From assembly GCF_035987325.1 (NCBI RefSeq), contig NZ_CP108488.1:6014001-6078000 (forward strand): a DNA stretch of 64,000 bases. Reading direction: 5' to 3'. Under the pieces are notes generated by a model that saw only the letters and a program-made list of their open reading frames with translations, was not told the DNA's origin and searched no databases. Within the stretch, counting starts at the first letter, position 1; every line of letters begins with the position of its first letter. This DNA is from Streptomyces sp. NBC_01244 (GTDB lineage Bacteria > Actinomycetota > Actinomycetes > Streptomycetales > Streptomycetaceae). Shown here one piece after another: positions 29,337 to 38,067 of this stretch. A program made the translations under genes and the position numbers.

Positions 29337-30065
29337 ATGATCGGCGAGCCCGAGATCGACGGGGGCTGGGAGACGGCGAGCGGGGCGGACGCAGCCGCGG
29401 AGGCCCTCCCGGCCGGGCGCGAGCACGAGCGGGAACGCGTACGGGCCACGCGCAGGCCATGGCTGTGGGCGCTGGCCGGGGTGGTGGTGTCCTCGGCGGT
29501 GTGGGCGGGCGTGCCGGCCGTGCAAGAAAGATTCTTCCCGGATGTGCCGCGCCTCGGCTACCGGCACTCCCCGGACCTGTGCGACGACTTCGAGCTCAAG
29601 ACGGTCACCCAGGCCGCCGGCCGGGCGTTCGAGGGGCGCCAGAGCGGCGAGGGCGTGTTCCTCGCGCAGGACTGGTCGTACTGCACGGTCTCCACGCCGT
29701 ACGAGGACGGGACCATGATGTACGGGGTCGAGCTGCTGGTCGAGCTGCACAAGAAGGGTGACCCCGCGCCGGAGTTCGCCACCGGCCCCGGGACGGAACC
29801 GGCGACCCGGCTGGACACCGACGAGCGGCAGGAAGTGCCGGGCCTCGGCGACCGGGCGGTGCTCGACCGGCAGTACGCGCACGACGGATCGCGGCTCATG
29901 GTGCTGGACGGAGGGGCGGTGTTCACCCTCACCGTGCAGTGGTTCCCCGTGCGCGAGGCCGCCGCCGTCGACGGGAAATTCCCGTCAGGCACCATCGACG
30001 AGAACGCGATGCACGCGGCGATGATCGAGGACATGCGGGCACTGATGACGAAGCTGAAGCGCTAG
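29337..30065 (+). CDS. Membrane-anchored protein of unknown function, paralogue 2
   Basis: A 242-residue paralogue of the preceding gene with the same plan: acidic leader, one helix near 42-60 (WLWALAGVVVSSAVWAG) and an outer domain with cysteines in DLCDDFELK and WSYCTVST. Shared blocks with its neighbour show an old tandem duplication, since identity is limited to short motifs. ATG at 29337 lies 41 bases after the preceding stop, so the two are likely co-transcribed with the AI-2E type transporter. A perfect 14-bp hairpin ends the unit. Function unknown. Confidence 0.8.
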   Translation: MIGEPEIDGGWETASGADAAAEALPAGREHERERVRATRRPWLWALAGVVVSSAVWAGVPAVQERFFPDVPRLGYRHSPDLCDDFELKTVTQAAGRAFEGRQSGEGVFLAQDWSYCTVSTPYEDGTMMYGVELLVELHKKGDPAPEFATGPGTEPATRLDTDERQEVPGLGDRAVLDRQYAHDGSRLMVLDGGAVFTLTVQWFPVREAAAVDGKFPSGTIDENAMHAAMIEDMRALMTKLKR

Positions 30066-30082
30066 GCCGTCCCTCGCGCGCA

Positions 30083-30114
30083 AGGGGCCCCGCGACCGGA
30101 GTCGCGGGGCCCCT
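30083..30114. terminator. Bidirectional terminator between convergent genes
   Basis: AGGGGCCCCGCGAC at 30083-30096 and GTCGCGGGGCCCCT at 30101-30114, 14 perfect pairs with a CGGA loop, between the paralogue 2 and ahpD stops. Confidence 0.85.
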
Positions 30115-30134
30115 GTGGCACGTACGGCGGGGTG

Positions 30135-30674
30135 TCACTCGCCGGCGAGGGCGGCTTCCGCGTCGAGGGTGACGGCGACGGCCTGGATCACCGAGGCGAT
30201 CTTGAAGGCCTCCTGGACCGACTCGCGGTCCACGCCGGCCTTGCGCAGGACCTGCTCGTGCGAGTCCAGGCACTGGCCGCAGCCGTTGATCGCGGAGACG
30301 GCGAGCGACCACAGCTCGAAGTCGACCTTCTCCACACCCGGGTTGCCGATGACGTTCATCCGCAGGCCCGCGCGCAGGTTGCCGTACTCCGGGTCGGAGA
30401 GCAGGTGGCGGGTGCGGTAGAAGACATTGTTCATCGCCATGACCGCGGCGGCCGCCTTGGCGGCGGTGTACGCCTCCGGCGACAGGGCCGCCTTGGCCTC
30501 CGGCTCCAGCTCGCGCAGGACGCGCGGGGAACGCGCGGCGATGGCGCAGGACAGGACCGTGCCCCACAGCTGCTGCTGCGTGAGGGCGTCCTGATTGCCG
30601 ATGACCGAACCGAGGTTCAGCTTCAGGTCCTTGGCGAAGTCCGGCAGGGCGGACTTGAGGGAGTCGAGGGACAT
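30135..30674 (-). CDS. ahpD: Alkyl hydroperoxide reductase AhpD
   Basis: A 179-residue disulfide reductase that recycles oxidised AhpC. The active CxxC is in [12 protein letters not shown] (Cys132 and Cys135, with His139 in the proton relay). The carboxymuconolactone-decarboxylase-like fold is supported by [10 protein letters not shown] and [14 protein letters not shown]. Length is standard for the family. ATG at 30674 lies three bases after the AhpC stop, so the two genes form an operon with AhpC first. Actinobacteria use AhpD with dihydrolipoamide partners in place of AhpF. Expected to be induced by peroxide through OxyR. Confidence 0.97.
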   Translation of the reverse strand: MSLDSLKSALPDFAKDLKLNLGSVIGNQDALTQQQLWGTVLSCAIAARSPRVLRELEPEAKAALSPEAYTAAKAAAAVMAMNNVFYRTRHLLSDPEYGNLRAGLRMNVIGNPGVEKVDFELWSLAVSAINGCGQCLDSHEQVLRKAGVDRESVQEAFKIASVIQAVAVTLDAEAALAGE

Positions 30675-30677
30675 CGC

Positions 30678-31232
30678 TCACTCACCGGCCAGCAGCGCAC
30701 CGGCGTCGAGGGTGCCCTCGCCCTTGGTCCAGTTGCAGGGGCACAGCTCGTCGGTCTGCAGGGCGTCGAGCACCCGCAGGACCTCCTTGGGGTTCCGGCC
30801 GACGGAACCGGCGGTCACCATGGAGAACTGGATCTCGTTGTTCGGGTCCACGATGAAGACGGCACGCATCGGGAGACCGTCCGAGCCGAGGATGCCGAGG
30901 TCGGCGCAGAGCTCGCGCTTGATGTCGGACATCATCGGGAAGGGCAGGTCACGCAGGTCGGCGTGGTCCTTGCGCCAGGCGTGGTGCACGTACTCGGAGT
31001 CGAGCGAGAAGCCGAGGATCTGGGCGTCACGATCGGCGAACTCCTCGTTCAGCTTGCCGAAGGCGGCGATCTCCGTGGGGCACACGAAGGTGAAGTCGAG
31101 CGGCCAGGAAAACATGATCTTCCACTTGCCCTCGTAGGTCTTGTGGTCGATCTGCGCGAACTCGGCTCCGGCGTCGAGCGAGACACAAGCGGTCAGGTCG
31201 TAGGTGGGGAACTGGTCGCCGACAGTGAGCAC
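30678..31232 (-). CDS. ahpC: Alkyl hydroperoxide reductase AhpC (2-Cys peroxiredoxin)
   Basis: A 184-residue peroxiredoxin that reduces organic hydroperoxides and hydrogen peroxide. The peroxidatic Cys51 is in FTFVCPTEI. The resolving cysteine region is ELCPCNW near the C-terminus; two Cys occur there. Thr and Arg of the active site fit PTE and the GSVGRNPKEVLRVLDALQ block. GTG at 31232 is the only suitable start. Immediately followed by ahpD and divergent from oxyR, the classical actinobacterial peroxide-stress arrangement. Confidence 0.97.
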   Translation of the reverse strand: MLTVGDQFPTYDLTACVSLDAGAEFAQIDHKTYEGKWKIMFSWPLDFTFVCPTEIAAFGKLNEEFADRDAQILGFSLDSEYVHHAWRKDHADLRDLPFPMMSDIKRELCADLGILGSDGLPMRAVFIVDPNNEIQFSMVTAGSVGRNPKEVLRVLDALQTDELCPCNWTKGEGTLDAGALLAGE

Positions 31233-31367
31233 GCGCTCTCCTTGCGGATAGGAAAGTGACCCTTTTGGGGGCTTTCCGAGGGGGTTGGACGTATCTCACA
31301 TGCTGACACAGCCGCATTGATTGCGGAAATAGCTACCCTGGTGAGCTCTGATCGGAGGTACCTATCA
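31233..31367. promoter_or_regulatory. Divergent ahpC-oxyR promoter region
   Basis: 135 bases between two divergent genes of the peroxide regulon. OxyR is expected to bind here. ATAG at about 31329 and CTATC at about 31362 are possible halves of LysR-type sites, but no clean four-element OxyR box is evident by eye. Confidence 0.5.
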
Positions 31368-32315
31368 ATGGCCGTGGGCAACAGGGGAACGAAACAGCCG
31401 ACGCTCGCCCAGCTGCGGGCCTTCGCCGCCGTGGCCGAGCAGCTGCACTTCCGGGACGCGGCCGCCGCGATCGGGATGAGCCAGCCCGCGCTCTCCGGGG
31501 CCGTGTCCGCGCTCGAGGAGGCGCTCGGGGTCCGGCTGCTGGAGCGGACCACGCGCAAGGTGCTGCTCACGCCCGCCGGGGAACGGATCGCGGGCCGGGC
31601 GAGGGCGGTGCTCGACGCGATGGGCGGGCTGCTGGAGGAGGCCGAGGCGGTACGGGCCCCCTTCACCGGGGCCCTGCGGTTCGGGGTGATCCCCACCGTG
31701 GCCCCGTACCTGCTGCCGACCGTGCTCGGACTCTTCCACCGGCGCTACCCCCGGCTCGACCTCCAGGTCCACGAGGAGCAGACGGCCTCGCTGCTGGAGG
31801 GGCTGGCCGCCGGGCGGCTCGACCTGCTGCTGCTCGCCGTACCGCTCGGGGTGCCCGGCGTCACCGAACTGCCCCTCTTCGACGAGGACTTCGTCCTGCT
31901 CGCGCCGCGCGATCACCCGCTCGCCGGCCGCAAGGACATCCCGCGCGAGGAACTGCGCGGGCTGCGGCTGCTCCTCCTCGACGAGGGACACTGCCTGCGC
32001 GACCAGGCCCTCGACATCTGCCACGACGCGGGACGCGCCACCGGGGCGGACGTCACCACGACCGCCGCCGGGCTGTCCACCCTCGTCCAGCTGGTCGCCG
32101 GGGGGCTCGGCGTCACGCTGCTGCCGCGCACCGCGCTGCGCCTGGAGACCGCCCGCAACGAGCAGCTGGCCACCGGGTACTTCGCCGAACCGGCGCCCTC
32201 GCGGCGGATCGCGCTGGCCATGCGGACGGGAACGGCCCGCGAGGAGGAGTTCCGCGCCGTCGCCGACGCGCTGCGCGAAGCCGTACGCCCGCTCCCCGTC
32301 TGGCTGACGGACTGA
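31368..32315 (+). CDS. oxyR: LysR family peroxide sensor OxyR
   Basis: A 315-residue LysR-type regulator. The winged helix is at about residues 12-70 (LAQLRAFAAVAEQLHFRDAA, MSQPALSGAVSALEEALG). The sensor domain holds Cys209 in DEGHCLRD and Cys218 in LDICHD, nine apart as in E. coli OxyR (199/208), consistent with disulfide-based sensing of hydrogen peroxide. ATG at 31368 follows GGAGG at nine bases. Divergent from ahpCD, which it should activate. Confidence 0.96.
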   Translation: MAVGNRGTKQPTLAQLRAFAAVAEQLHFRDAAAAIGMSQPALSGAVSALEEALGVRLLERTTRKVLLTPAGERIAGRARAVLDAMGGLLEEAEAVRAPFTGALRFGVIPTVAPYLLPTVLGLFHRRYPRLDLQVHEEQTASLLEGLAAGRLDLLLLAVPLGVPGVTELPLFDEDFVLLAPRDHPLAGRKDIPREELRGLRLLLLDEGHCLRDQALDICHDAGRATGADVTTTAAGLSTLVQLVAGGLGVTLLPRTALRLETARNEQLATGYFAEPAPSRRIALAMRTGTAREEEFRAVADALREAVRPLPVWLTD

Positions 32316-32347
32316 GAGCGGGCGCAGGCTTCGCGGATCCGGTGGAA

Positions 32348-34744
32348 CTACTCCGTCCGCAGGCCGTCCGGACGCATCAGGCGCAGCAGCGGCGGCAGGC
32401 TGAGCAGGGTCACCAGGACGGCCACGCCCCCGCCGATGCCGATCATCGACAGGACCGCGGTCCAGTTGATCCGGATCGTGGCGCCCGCCATCTGCATCAG
32501 CACCGTGCCGAGCGCGAGCCCGACCACCGTGGCCAGGGCCAGGCCCAGGCCGATCGGCAGGGCGGTCTGCCACAGCACGGAGAGGCTGAGCGTGGAGCGC
32601 TTGGTGCCGAAGGCGACCAGCGCCGACAGCAGTTGCCTGCGTTCGCGCAGCTGCTCCAGCTGGGAGACCAGCAGGCTGGCGCCGATCAGCATCAGCACGA
32701 GGGCGGAGCCCACGAACAGGCCGGTCCGGATGGAGGCGTAGCGGTCGCTGACCTCGGTGGCCTGGATCGTCATGGGGACGGACAGCGGGTCGGCCTTGAA
32801 GACGGCGTTGCGGGCCAGCTCCATCGCGTCGGGCACCTTCGGGTCCAGCGTCACGTAGACCCGGGAGGACTGGTAGTTGCCCATGCCCTTCGGGGCGGCG
32901 GCCGGGGTGACCAGCAGCCCGGTCAGCGTCTCGCCCATGGGCCCCTTGCGGGCCTGCACGGTGCGGGCGTCGGCCGGCACCGTCCAGGCGACCGGCTTCG
33001 CGCCGTCGCCCTCGTTCTCCTTGAAGATGTTCCCGGCGAACAGCTTCTCGCCCGGCCCCGCGGTATCGCCGGTCATGCCGCTCGGATCGCCGCCGCCGGC
33101 GATGACGAAGGCGTCACCGTCCTTGCAGGAGGGCAGCTGCGCGTACTCCTTGAGGGCGGTGCAGGTGCCGGTCGTCACCGAGATCGCCGTGTCCGTGTAG
33201 TTCATGTCCTTTCTGCGCCCGGCATTGGTCGAGGACTCCGCGACGACCTGGGTGATGCCCTTGGTCCCGGTCAGGGCCCGGGCGACGTCCTCGCCCCCGC
33301 CTCGGGTGCGCTGCATGACGGAGATCGAGGCGCGGGTGGGGTCGTGGCCGGTCTCGCGGGTGTACGAGTCCGCGGTGGAGGCGAAGAGCATCTGCAGGGC
33401 GATGGCTCCGGCGACCGCGACGGCGATGCCGTTGACCAGCCGGGCGGAGCTGCCGCTGGTGAGCTGGAGCCGGCGGGCGGCCAGCTGCCAGGAGACCGGG
33501 CCCGCGCCGCCGATCCGGCCGACGACCCGTTCCAGCACCCAAGGGAGCAGGACGGTGATGCCGACGAGGAGCAGGACCACGCCGCCCGAGACCTGCCATT
33601 GGTTGAACTGCCCGCTGTCGTTGCCCTTGCCGATCAGGGGGGCCAGCAGGCCGAGTCCGGCCAGCGGGAGCAGCAGCCGCCACCAGATCCGGCGCTTGCC
33701 CGGGGTCGTCGTACGGACCACGCCGAGCGGCTCGATGACCACGCCGCGCAGGGCGAACAGGGTCACGGCGACGGCCGCGGCCGGTACGGCCAGTGCGATG
33801 AGCGCGGCCAGCCAGGGCGTCGGGTTGAGGTCGGAGGGGAAGACGCTGCGCTGGTAGAGGTCCATGGCCGGGGCCAGTTGGCGGGCGGCGAGGAAGAAGC
33901 CGGTGCCCAGGGCCAGGCCGATCAGCGATCCGGCGGCGGCCTCGCCCGCGGCGATCCGGCGGACCATCCGGGCGTCGGCGCCGACCAGGCGCAGGGCGGC
34001 GAGCCGGCGGTCGCGGCGGTCGCCGCCGAAGCGGACGGCGGCGCCGATGAACACGGCGACCGGCATCAGCAGGGCGACGAAGGTGAGCACCACGAGGAGC
34101 GTGAGGACGGGGTCCAGGCCTTCCTTCTCCATGGTGTTCTCGAAGGCGGTGATCCGCTGGATGTAGTTGGGCGCTTCCTTCTGGAGCTGGGTGAGCCGGT
34201 CGCTGCCCGCGTAGAAGTAGAGGTCGCCGGGGCCCACCAGGCCCGCTTCGCCGATGGTCGCGACGATCTTCCCGTCGAGGTGGTCGCGCAGCAGCTCGCC
34301 CTCGCCGGTCTTCATCAGCCTGTCGAGGGCGGGGGAGACGACCAGTTCGCCGGGCCCGGGGAACTTCTTCACGCCGGGGGGCAGCGGGGCGTCCGGGCCC
34401 TCGGGCTGCACGAGCCGTCCGTCGACCCCGTAGGAGCGGTACGTCTGGTTCACGTCGGTGATCAGCAGCGTGGCGGGGCCGGGCTGCTCGGCGGTGGGCG
34501 AGGTGAACGTCTGGCGGGCGGCGCCGCGCGCGTCGCGTGCGGCCATGGCGGCGGGAATCGCGCTGGTGACGAGCAGCAGGGCGACGCCGAGGCCGACGCC
34601 CACGCCGGTGAGGAGGGTACGGGTCCAGCCCTCGCGGCCGCCGCCGAAGGCGAAGCGGGTGCCCAGTGCGAGGTCGCGGAGCCAGACGGCGAGCGCACCC
34701 TGGCGGCCGGGGCCGCCCTGCTTGCTGTGGGTGCCGTGACTCAT
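32348..34744 (-). CDS. FtsX-like (MacB-type) ABC transporter permease
   Basis: A 798-residue membrane protein with two FtsX-like permease modules and a large extracytoplasmic domain. Hydrophobic segments: one near 40-60 (LLTGVGVGLGVALLLVTS), a group around 245-400, one near 420-475, and a last group at 640-790 with FVGSALVLMLIGASLLVSQL. Layout fits ten-helix permeases of bacitracin- or lipid-type exporters. The last module ends LPPLLRLMRPDGLRTE. Its ATG overlaps the ATPase stop by ATGA. Works with the ATPase in a PadR-controlled operon; probable role is antimicrobial peptide or envelope stress handling, inferred. Confidence 0.92.
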   Translation of the reverse strand: MSHGTHSKQGGPGRQGALAVWLRDLALGTRFAFGGGREGWTRTLLTGVGVGLGVALLLVTSAIPAAMAARDARGAARQTFTSPTAEQPGPATLLITDVNQTYRSYGVDGRLVQPEGPDAPLPPGVKKFPGPGELVVSPALDRLMKTGEGELLRDHLDGKIVATIGEAGLVGPGDLYFYAGSDRLTQLQKEAPNYIQRITAFENTMEKEGLDPVLTLLVVLTFVALLMPVAVFIGAAVRFGGDRRDRRLAALRLVGADARMVRRIAAGEAAAGSLIGLALGTGFFLAARQLAPAMDLYQRSVFPSDLNPTPWLAALIALAVPAAAVAVTLFALRGVVIEPLGVVRTTTPGKRRIWWRLLLPLAGLGLLAPLIGKGNDSGQFNQWQVSGGVVLLLVGITVLLPWVLERVVGRIGGAGPVSWQLAARRLQLTSGSSARLVNGIAVAVAGAIALQMLFASTADSYTRETGHDPTRASISVMQRTRGGGEDVARALTGTKGITQVVAESSTNAGRRKDMNYTDTAISVTTGTCTALKEYAQLPSCKDGDAFVIAGGGDPSGMTGDTAGPGEKLFAGNIFKENEGDGAKPVAWTVPADARTVQARKGPMGETLTGLLVTPAAAPKGMGNYQSSRVYVTLDPKVPDAMELARNAVFKADPLSVPMTIQATEVSDRYASIRTGLFVGSALVLMLIGASLLVSQLEQLRERRQLLSALVAFGTKRSTLSLSVLWQTALPIGLGLALATVVGLALGTVLMQMAGATIRINWTAVLSMIGIGGGVAVLVTLLSLPPLLRLMRPDGLRTE

Positions 34745-35427
34745 ACCGCGCGCTCCATGTCGCGGGACTTGCCGTCGCGCACGACGATCTCGCGGTCGGA
34801 GTACGCGGCCACGCGGGTCTCGTGCGTGACGAGGACGACGGCGGCGTTCGTGGACCGGGCGGCCTCGGTGAGCAGCTGCATGACGAGCTCGCCGTTGAGG
34901 GAGTCGAGGGCGCCGGTGGGCTCGTCGGCGAAGATCAGCCGGGGGTTGGTGACGAGGGAGCGGGCGACGGCGACGCGCTGGCCCTGGCCGCCGGAGACCT
35001 CGCCGGGGCGCTTGCGGCCTAGGTCGTCGACCTGGAGCCGCTCCATCCATTCCAGGGCGGTCCGTTCGGCCTGCTTGCGCTTCACGCCGGTGAGGCGGAG
35101 CGGCAGGGCGACGTTCTCGACGCAGGTCAGCTCGGGGACGAGCTGGCCGAACTGGAAGACGAAGCCGAACTCGCCGCGGCGCAGGGCGCTGCGCTCGCCG
35201 TCGTTCATGGCGGAGAGCTCGCGTCCGGCGTAGGTGATGGTGCCGGAGTCGGGGGTGACGATCCCGGCGAGGCAGTGCAGCAGGGTCGACTTGCCGGACC
35301 CGGAGGGGCCCATGATCGCGACGACCTCGCCCGCGTGGATGGAGAATTCGGCGCCGTCGAGGGCGTGGGTGGTGCCGTAGGTCTTGCGCAGGTCCGTGGC
35401 GCTGAGCAGCGTGCCGGCCGGGGTCAT
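34741..35427 (-). CDS. ABC transporter ATP-binding protein (LolD/MacB type)
   Basis: A 228-residue ATPase. Walker A is GPSGSGKST near residue 40. The signature is a slightly altered VSGGQGQRVAVARSL near 140 (LSGGQ in most relatives). Walker B is LIFADEPTGALDS, typical of the LolD/MacB/SalX group that pairs with FtsX-like permeases. The His switch is in VLVTHETRVA. Starts at ATG 35427, overlapping the PadR stop, and ends overlapping the permease start, so the three genes are translationally coupled. Confidence 0.95.
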   Translation of the reverse strand: MTPAGTLLSATDLRKTYGTTHALDGAEFSIHAGEVVAIMGPSGSGKSTLLHCLAGIVTPDSGTITYAGRELSAMNDGERSALRRGEFGFVFQFGQLVPELTCVENVALPLRLTGVKRKQAERTALEWMERLQVDDLGRKRPGEVSGGQGQRVAVARSLVTNPRLIFADEPTGALDSLNGELVMQLLTEAARSTNAAVVLVTHETRVAAYSDREIVVRDGKSRDMERAV

Positions 35428-35948
35428 CGGCGTATCTCCTGGGCGAGCTGGTCGAGGCGGGCGGCGGTGAGCTCGAGCCACCGCAGGTCCGCTTCGAGGT
35501 GGAACAGTGCGTGGTCGCAGACCAGCTGGTCGGCGAGGTCCCCCTTGCGCTTGCGCTGGGTGAGGATGCGCATCAGGCGCAGGTGCTCGGCGCGCTGGGT
35601 GTCCAGCAGCTCCTGGGCGCTGCGGCCGGTGAGGAGGGCGAGGACGACCTTCGTGTAGAGGGTCGACTGCAGGTACGGCTCGGGCTTCTCGGGCTGGGCG
35701 AGCCAACCCTCGACGTCGGTGATCCCGGCGTCGGTGATCGCGTACCGCTTGCGCTCGGGGCCGCCGCCGCTCTCCACCCCGTCGACCTCGACCAGACCGT
35801 TCTTCAGCAGCCGGGACATGGTCGAGTAGACCTGCCCGTAGGCCAGGGGCTTGTCGTGGCCGAATCTCTCGTCGAAGGTCCGCTTGAGGTCGTAACCGTG
35901 CCGGGGGCCGGCCTCCAGGAGGCCGAGGAGTGCGTGACTGATGGACAT
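35424..35948 (-). CDS. PadR family regulator of the FtsX-type ABC operon
   Basis: A 174-residue repressor. The PadR winged helix is at about residues 1-85 (ISHALLGLLEAGPRHGYDLK, LAYGQVYSTMSRLLKNGLVE, ERKRYAITDAG). The C-terminal dimer helix contains SAQELLDTQRAEHLRLMRIL. ATG at 35948 is used since homology starts there; the ribosome site is poor. First gene of a coupled three-gene operon. Three tandem 13-bp units just upstream are the likely autoregulatory operator. Inducer unknown. Confidence 0.94.
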   Translation of the reverse strand: MSISHALLGLLEAGPRHGYDLKRTFDERFGHDKPLAYGQVYSTMSRLLKNGLVEVDGVESGGGPERKRYAITDAGITDVEGWLAQPEKPEPYLQSTLYTKVVLALLTGRSAQELLDTQRAEHLRLMRILTQRKRKGDLADQLVCDHALFHLEADLRWLELTAARLDQLAQEIRR

Positions 35949-35957
35949 GCCGAGGAC

Positions 35958-35996
35958 TATACACGCGGTGTATACGCTCGATGTATACACGCGGTG
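35958..35996. promoter_or_regulatory. Three tandem 13-bp units, probable PadR operator
   Basis: TATACACGCGGTG at 35958-35970, TATACGCTCGATG at 35971-35983 and TATACACGCGGTG at 35984-35996, joined without gaps. Units 1 and 2 also create the palindrome TATACAC-GCG-GTGTATA at 35958-35974. It begins 10 bases upstream of the padR-like start, in the promoter position, and is notably AT-rich for this genome. Confidence 0.75.
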
Positions 35997-36124
35997 CAGA
36001 GATGATCTTCAGGCGGTTTGCGCCCATTCGAAGGGACCGGCGGGCGTACGGAGCGCGGTTCGGGACGGGGGCCCCGGGCGGCTGGCACGTTGTGGGCATC
36101 GGCCCCGCACCCGAAAGGCCCGCC

Positions 36125-37627
36125 ATGCACGCACCCCCCACCGGCGTCACCGCAGCGCTCCCGCCCCAGCAGTCCGCCCCCGCGGGACAGCCGGGGGCGG
36201 AGCCGTCCCCCGAGGCCCCGCATCCGGTCCCGTGGTGGGCGTGGACCCTGGCCGGCGGGCTCTTCGTCCTCTACGCGGCGCTGTCGCTGCGGACCCACGC
36301 GCGCCTGCACTCCCACAGCTTCGACCTGGCGATCTTCGAACAGGCCGTCCGCTCCTACGCCGTGGGCCGGTTGCCGGTCTCGGAGGTCAAGGGGCCGGAC
36401 TTCCCGGTCCTGGGCGACCACTTCAGCCCCGTCCTGGCCGTCCTGGCCCCCCTGTACCGGATCTTCCCCTCGGCGCGGACCCTCCTCGTGGCACAGGCCG
36501 CGCTGGTCGCCGTCAGCGTGCTCCCGCTGACCCTCTGGGCGCGCCGGACGCTGGGCGACGCGGCCGCCGTGGTGATCGGGCTCTGTTACGGGCTCTCGTG
36601 GGGCATCGCGAACGCGATCGGCTTCGACTTCCACGAATGGGCCTTCGCCGTACCGCTCCTGGCCTGCTCGCTGGCCGCGCTGGGCAGCGGGCGGCTGCGC
36701 GCCGCCGTGTGCTGGGCGCTGCCGCTGGTGCTGGTGAAGGAGGACCTCGGGCTGACCGTGGCCGCGATCGGCGGGCTCATCGCGTGGCGCGGCGGCCGGG
36801 GCGGGCGCCGACTGGGCATCGCCCTCGCCGTGACGGGCGCGGCGTGGACGCTGCTGGCCATGACGGTGGTGCTGCCGGCCCTGAGCCCGAGCGGCTCGTA
36901 CTTCTACGCCTCCTTCCTGGGCGGGGGCGGTGGCGGGGCCGCCGCCGGGGCGGAGGCCGGGGGCGGCTTCGGGGACCTGCTGTTCAAGGCCACGATCGGG
37001 CTCGTCACCCCCGACATCAAGGTGGCCACCCTGCTGACGGTGCTGGCGCCGACCCTGTTCCTGGCCCTGCGCTCCCCGCTGGTGCTGGTGGCCGTGCCGG
37101 GGCTGCTGTGGCGGGGGATCTCCGACTATCCGGCCCACTGGGGGACCGGGTACCACTACTCCCTCACGGTGATGCCGATCGTGTTCGCCGCCTTCGTCGA
37201 CGCCCTGGCGAGGCGCGGCACCACCACCGCCGGGCTGCGGCGCTACCTGGCGGGCGCGGCCGGGGTCTGCCTGCTGCTGCTGCCGGTGCACTCGCTGGGG
37301 CAGTTGGGGCGGCCGGACTTCTGGCGGACCGACCCCCGGGTGGCCGTGGCGCAGCGGCTGATGGACCGGATCCCGGACGGGGCCACCGTCCAGGCCTCGG
37401 ACGGGCTGGTCCCCCACCTGGCGAACCGTACGAGCGTCAGCCTGCACGGCTGGGCGGACAGCCGGGCCGACCCCGAGTGGATCATCGTGGACACCGAGGT
37501 GGCACCGGAGCGGCGGTGGCCGCTGTCGCTGATCGACGAGTCCATCGCCCTCGGCCGGGCCCGGAGCGAGGGGTACCGGACGGTGGCCCAGGAGGACGGC
37601 TTCGTGCTGCTCAACCGGCCTTCTTAG
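36125..37627 (+). CDS. DUF2079 polytopic membrane protein
   Basis: A 500-residue membrane protein with about 10-12 helices. DUF2079 features are visible: LHSHSFDLAIFEQAVRSYAV after the first helix, VLGDHFSPVLAVLAPLYRIF, the Gly-rich ANAIGFDFHEWAFAVPLLA and DYPAHWGTGYHYSLTVMPI. The fold resembles GT-C glycosyltransferases and the Asp/His-rich loops suggest catalysis at the membrane face, but no reaction has been shown. The C-terminal soluble part ends EDGFVLLNRP. ATG at 36125 follows AAAGG. Divergent from the PadR operon. A Gly run (FLGGGGGGAAAGAEAGGG) interrupts one loop. Confidence 0.93.
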   Translation: MHAPPTGVTAALPPQQSAPAGQPGAEPSPEAPHPVPWWAWTLAGGLFVLYAALSLRTHARLHSHSFDLAIFEQAVRSYAVGRLPVSEVKGPDFPVLGDHFSPVLAVLAPLYRIFPSARTLLVAQAALVAVSVLPLTLWARRTLGDAAAVVIGLCYGLSWGIANAIGFDFHEWAFAVPLLACSLAALGSGRLRAAVCWALPLVLVKEDLGLTVAAIGGLIAWRGGRGGRRLGIALAVTGAAWTLLAMTVVLPALSPSGSYFYASFLGGGGGGAAAGAEAGGGFGDLLFKATIGLVTPDIKVATLLTVLAPTLFLALRSPLVLVAVPGLLWRGISDYPAHWGTGYHYSLTVMPIVFAAFVDALARRGTTTAGLRRYLAGAAGVCLLLLPVHSLGQLGRPDFWRTDPRVAVAQRLMDRIPDGATVQASDGLVPHLANRTSVSLHGWADSRADPEWIIVDTEVAPERRWPLSLIDESIALGRARSEGYRTVAQEDGFVLLNRPS

Positions 37628-37641
37628 CGGGCCTGACGCCG

Positions 37642-37702
37642 GTCCGTCCGCCCGTCCGCCGGTCCGCCCGTCCGCCCGTCCGCCGGTCCGCCGGGTCCGG
37701 TG
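37642..37702. repeat. Short tandem GTCCGCC-type repeat
   Basis: Seven- and eight-base units (GTCCGCC, GTCCGCCG) repeated about seven times in the gap after the DUF2079 gene. No gene here; likely slippage-prone filler. Confidence 0.8.
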
Positions 37703-37725
37703 TCCGGTGGGCCGTCCCGGCGGGC

Positions 37726-38067
37726 TCAGGAATCCGGAGTGGCGCGGGGGCGGCCCCGGGGCGCGATCGGGCCCGCCCCGCCGGGGAGGCGGCCGGCCTC
37801 GGCCAGGGCGCGGCGGAGCAGGAACTCGATCTGCGCGTTGGCGCTGCGCAGTTCCTCCCCGGCCCACCGCGCGAGCGCGTCGTGCACCTGCGGGTCGAGC
37901 CGCAGCAGCACTTGCTTGCGGGCCTGTCGTCCGGCCGCCTTGGGGGGCACGGCGGGCGCCTCGCCCGCGCCGGAACCGCCCGCGCCGGACTCGGCTGCCC
38001 CGGAGCCGGTCGGGTCGGTGGGGGCCGCCCGGTCGCCGGGGGAGTCCGTGCCGTCGTCGGGGATCAC
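37726..38067 (-). CDS. Ribbon-helix-helix-like small protein coupled to SPFH gene
   Basis: A 113-residue protein with a disordered acidic Gly/Ala front (DPTGSGAAESGAGGSGAGEA) and a compact basic core, RQARKQVLLRLDPQVHDALA then RWAGEELRSANAQIEFLLR. This has the strand-helix-helix pattern of Arc/CopG-type DNA-binding proteins (DUF-type toxin-antitoxin antitoxin-like). The C-terminus is basic. Starts with GTG at 38067, overlapping the SPFH gene stop (GTGA), so it is translated with it. A toxin gene is not present; a regulator of the SPFH unit or other genes is more likely. Confidence 0.85.
   Translation of the reverse strand: MIPDDGTDSPGDRAAPTDPTGSGAAESGAGGSGAGEAPAVPPKAAGRQARKQVLLRLDPQVHDALARWAGEELRSANAQIEFLLRRALAEAGRLPGGAGPIAPRGRPRATPDS

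Noticed and set aside
32342..35233. Long plus-strand frame of 963 codons opposite the FtsX-type permease and ATPase
   Set aside because: Low-complexity translation without domains; the minus strand encodes complete, motif-bearing ABC proteins.
37726..38067. Antitoxin of a toxin-antitoxin pair
   Set aside because: The coupled partner is an SPFH membrane protein, not a toxin, and no other small gene is present.
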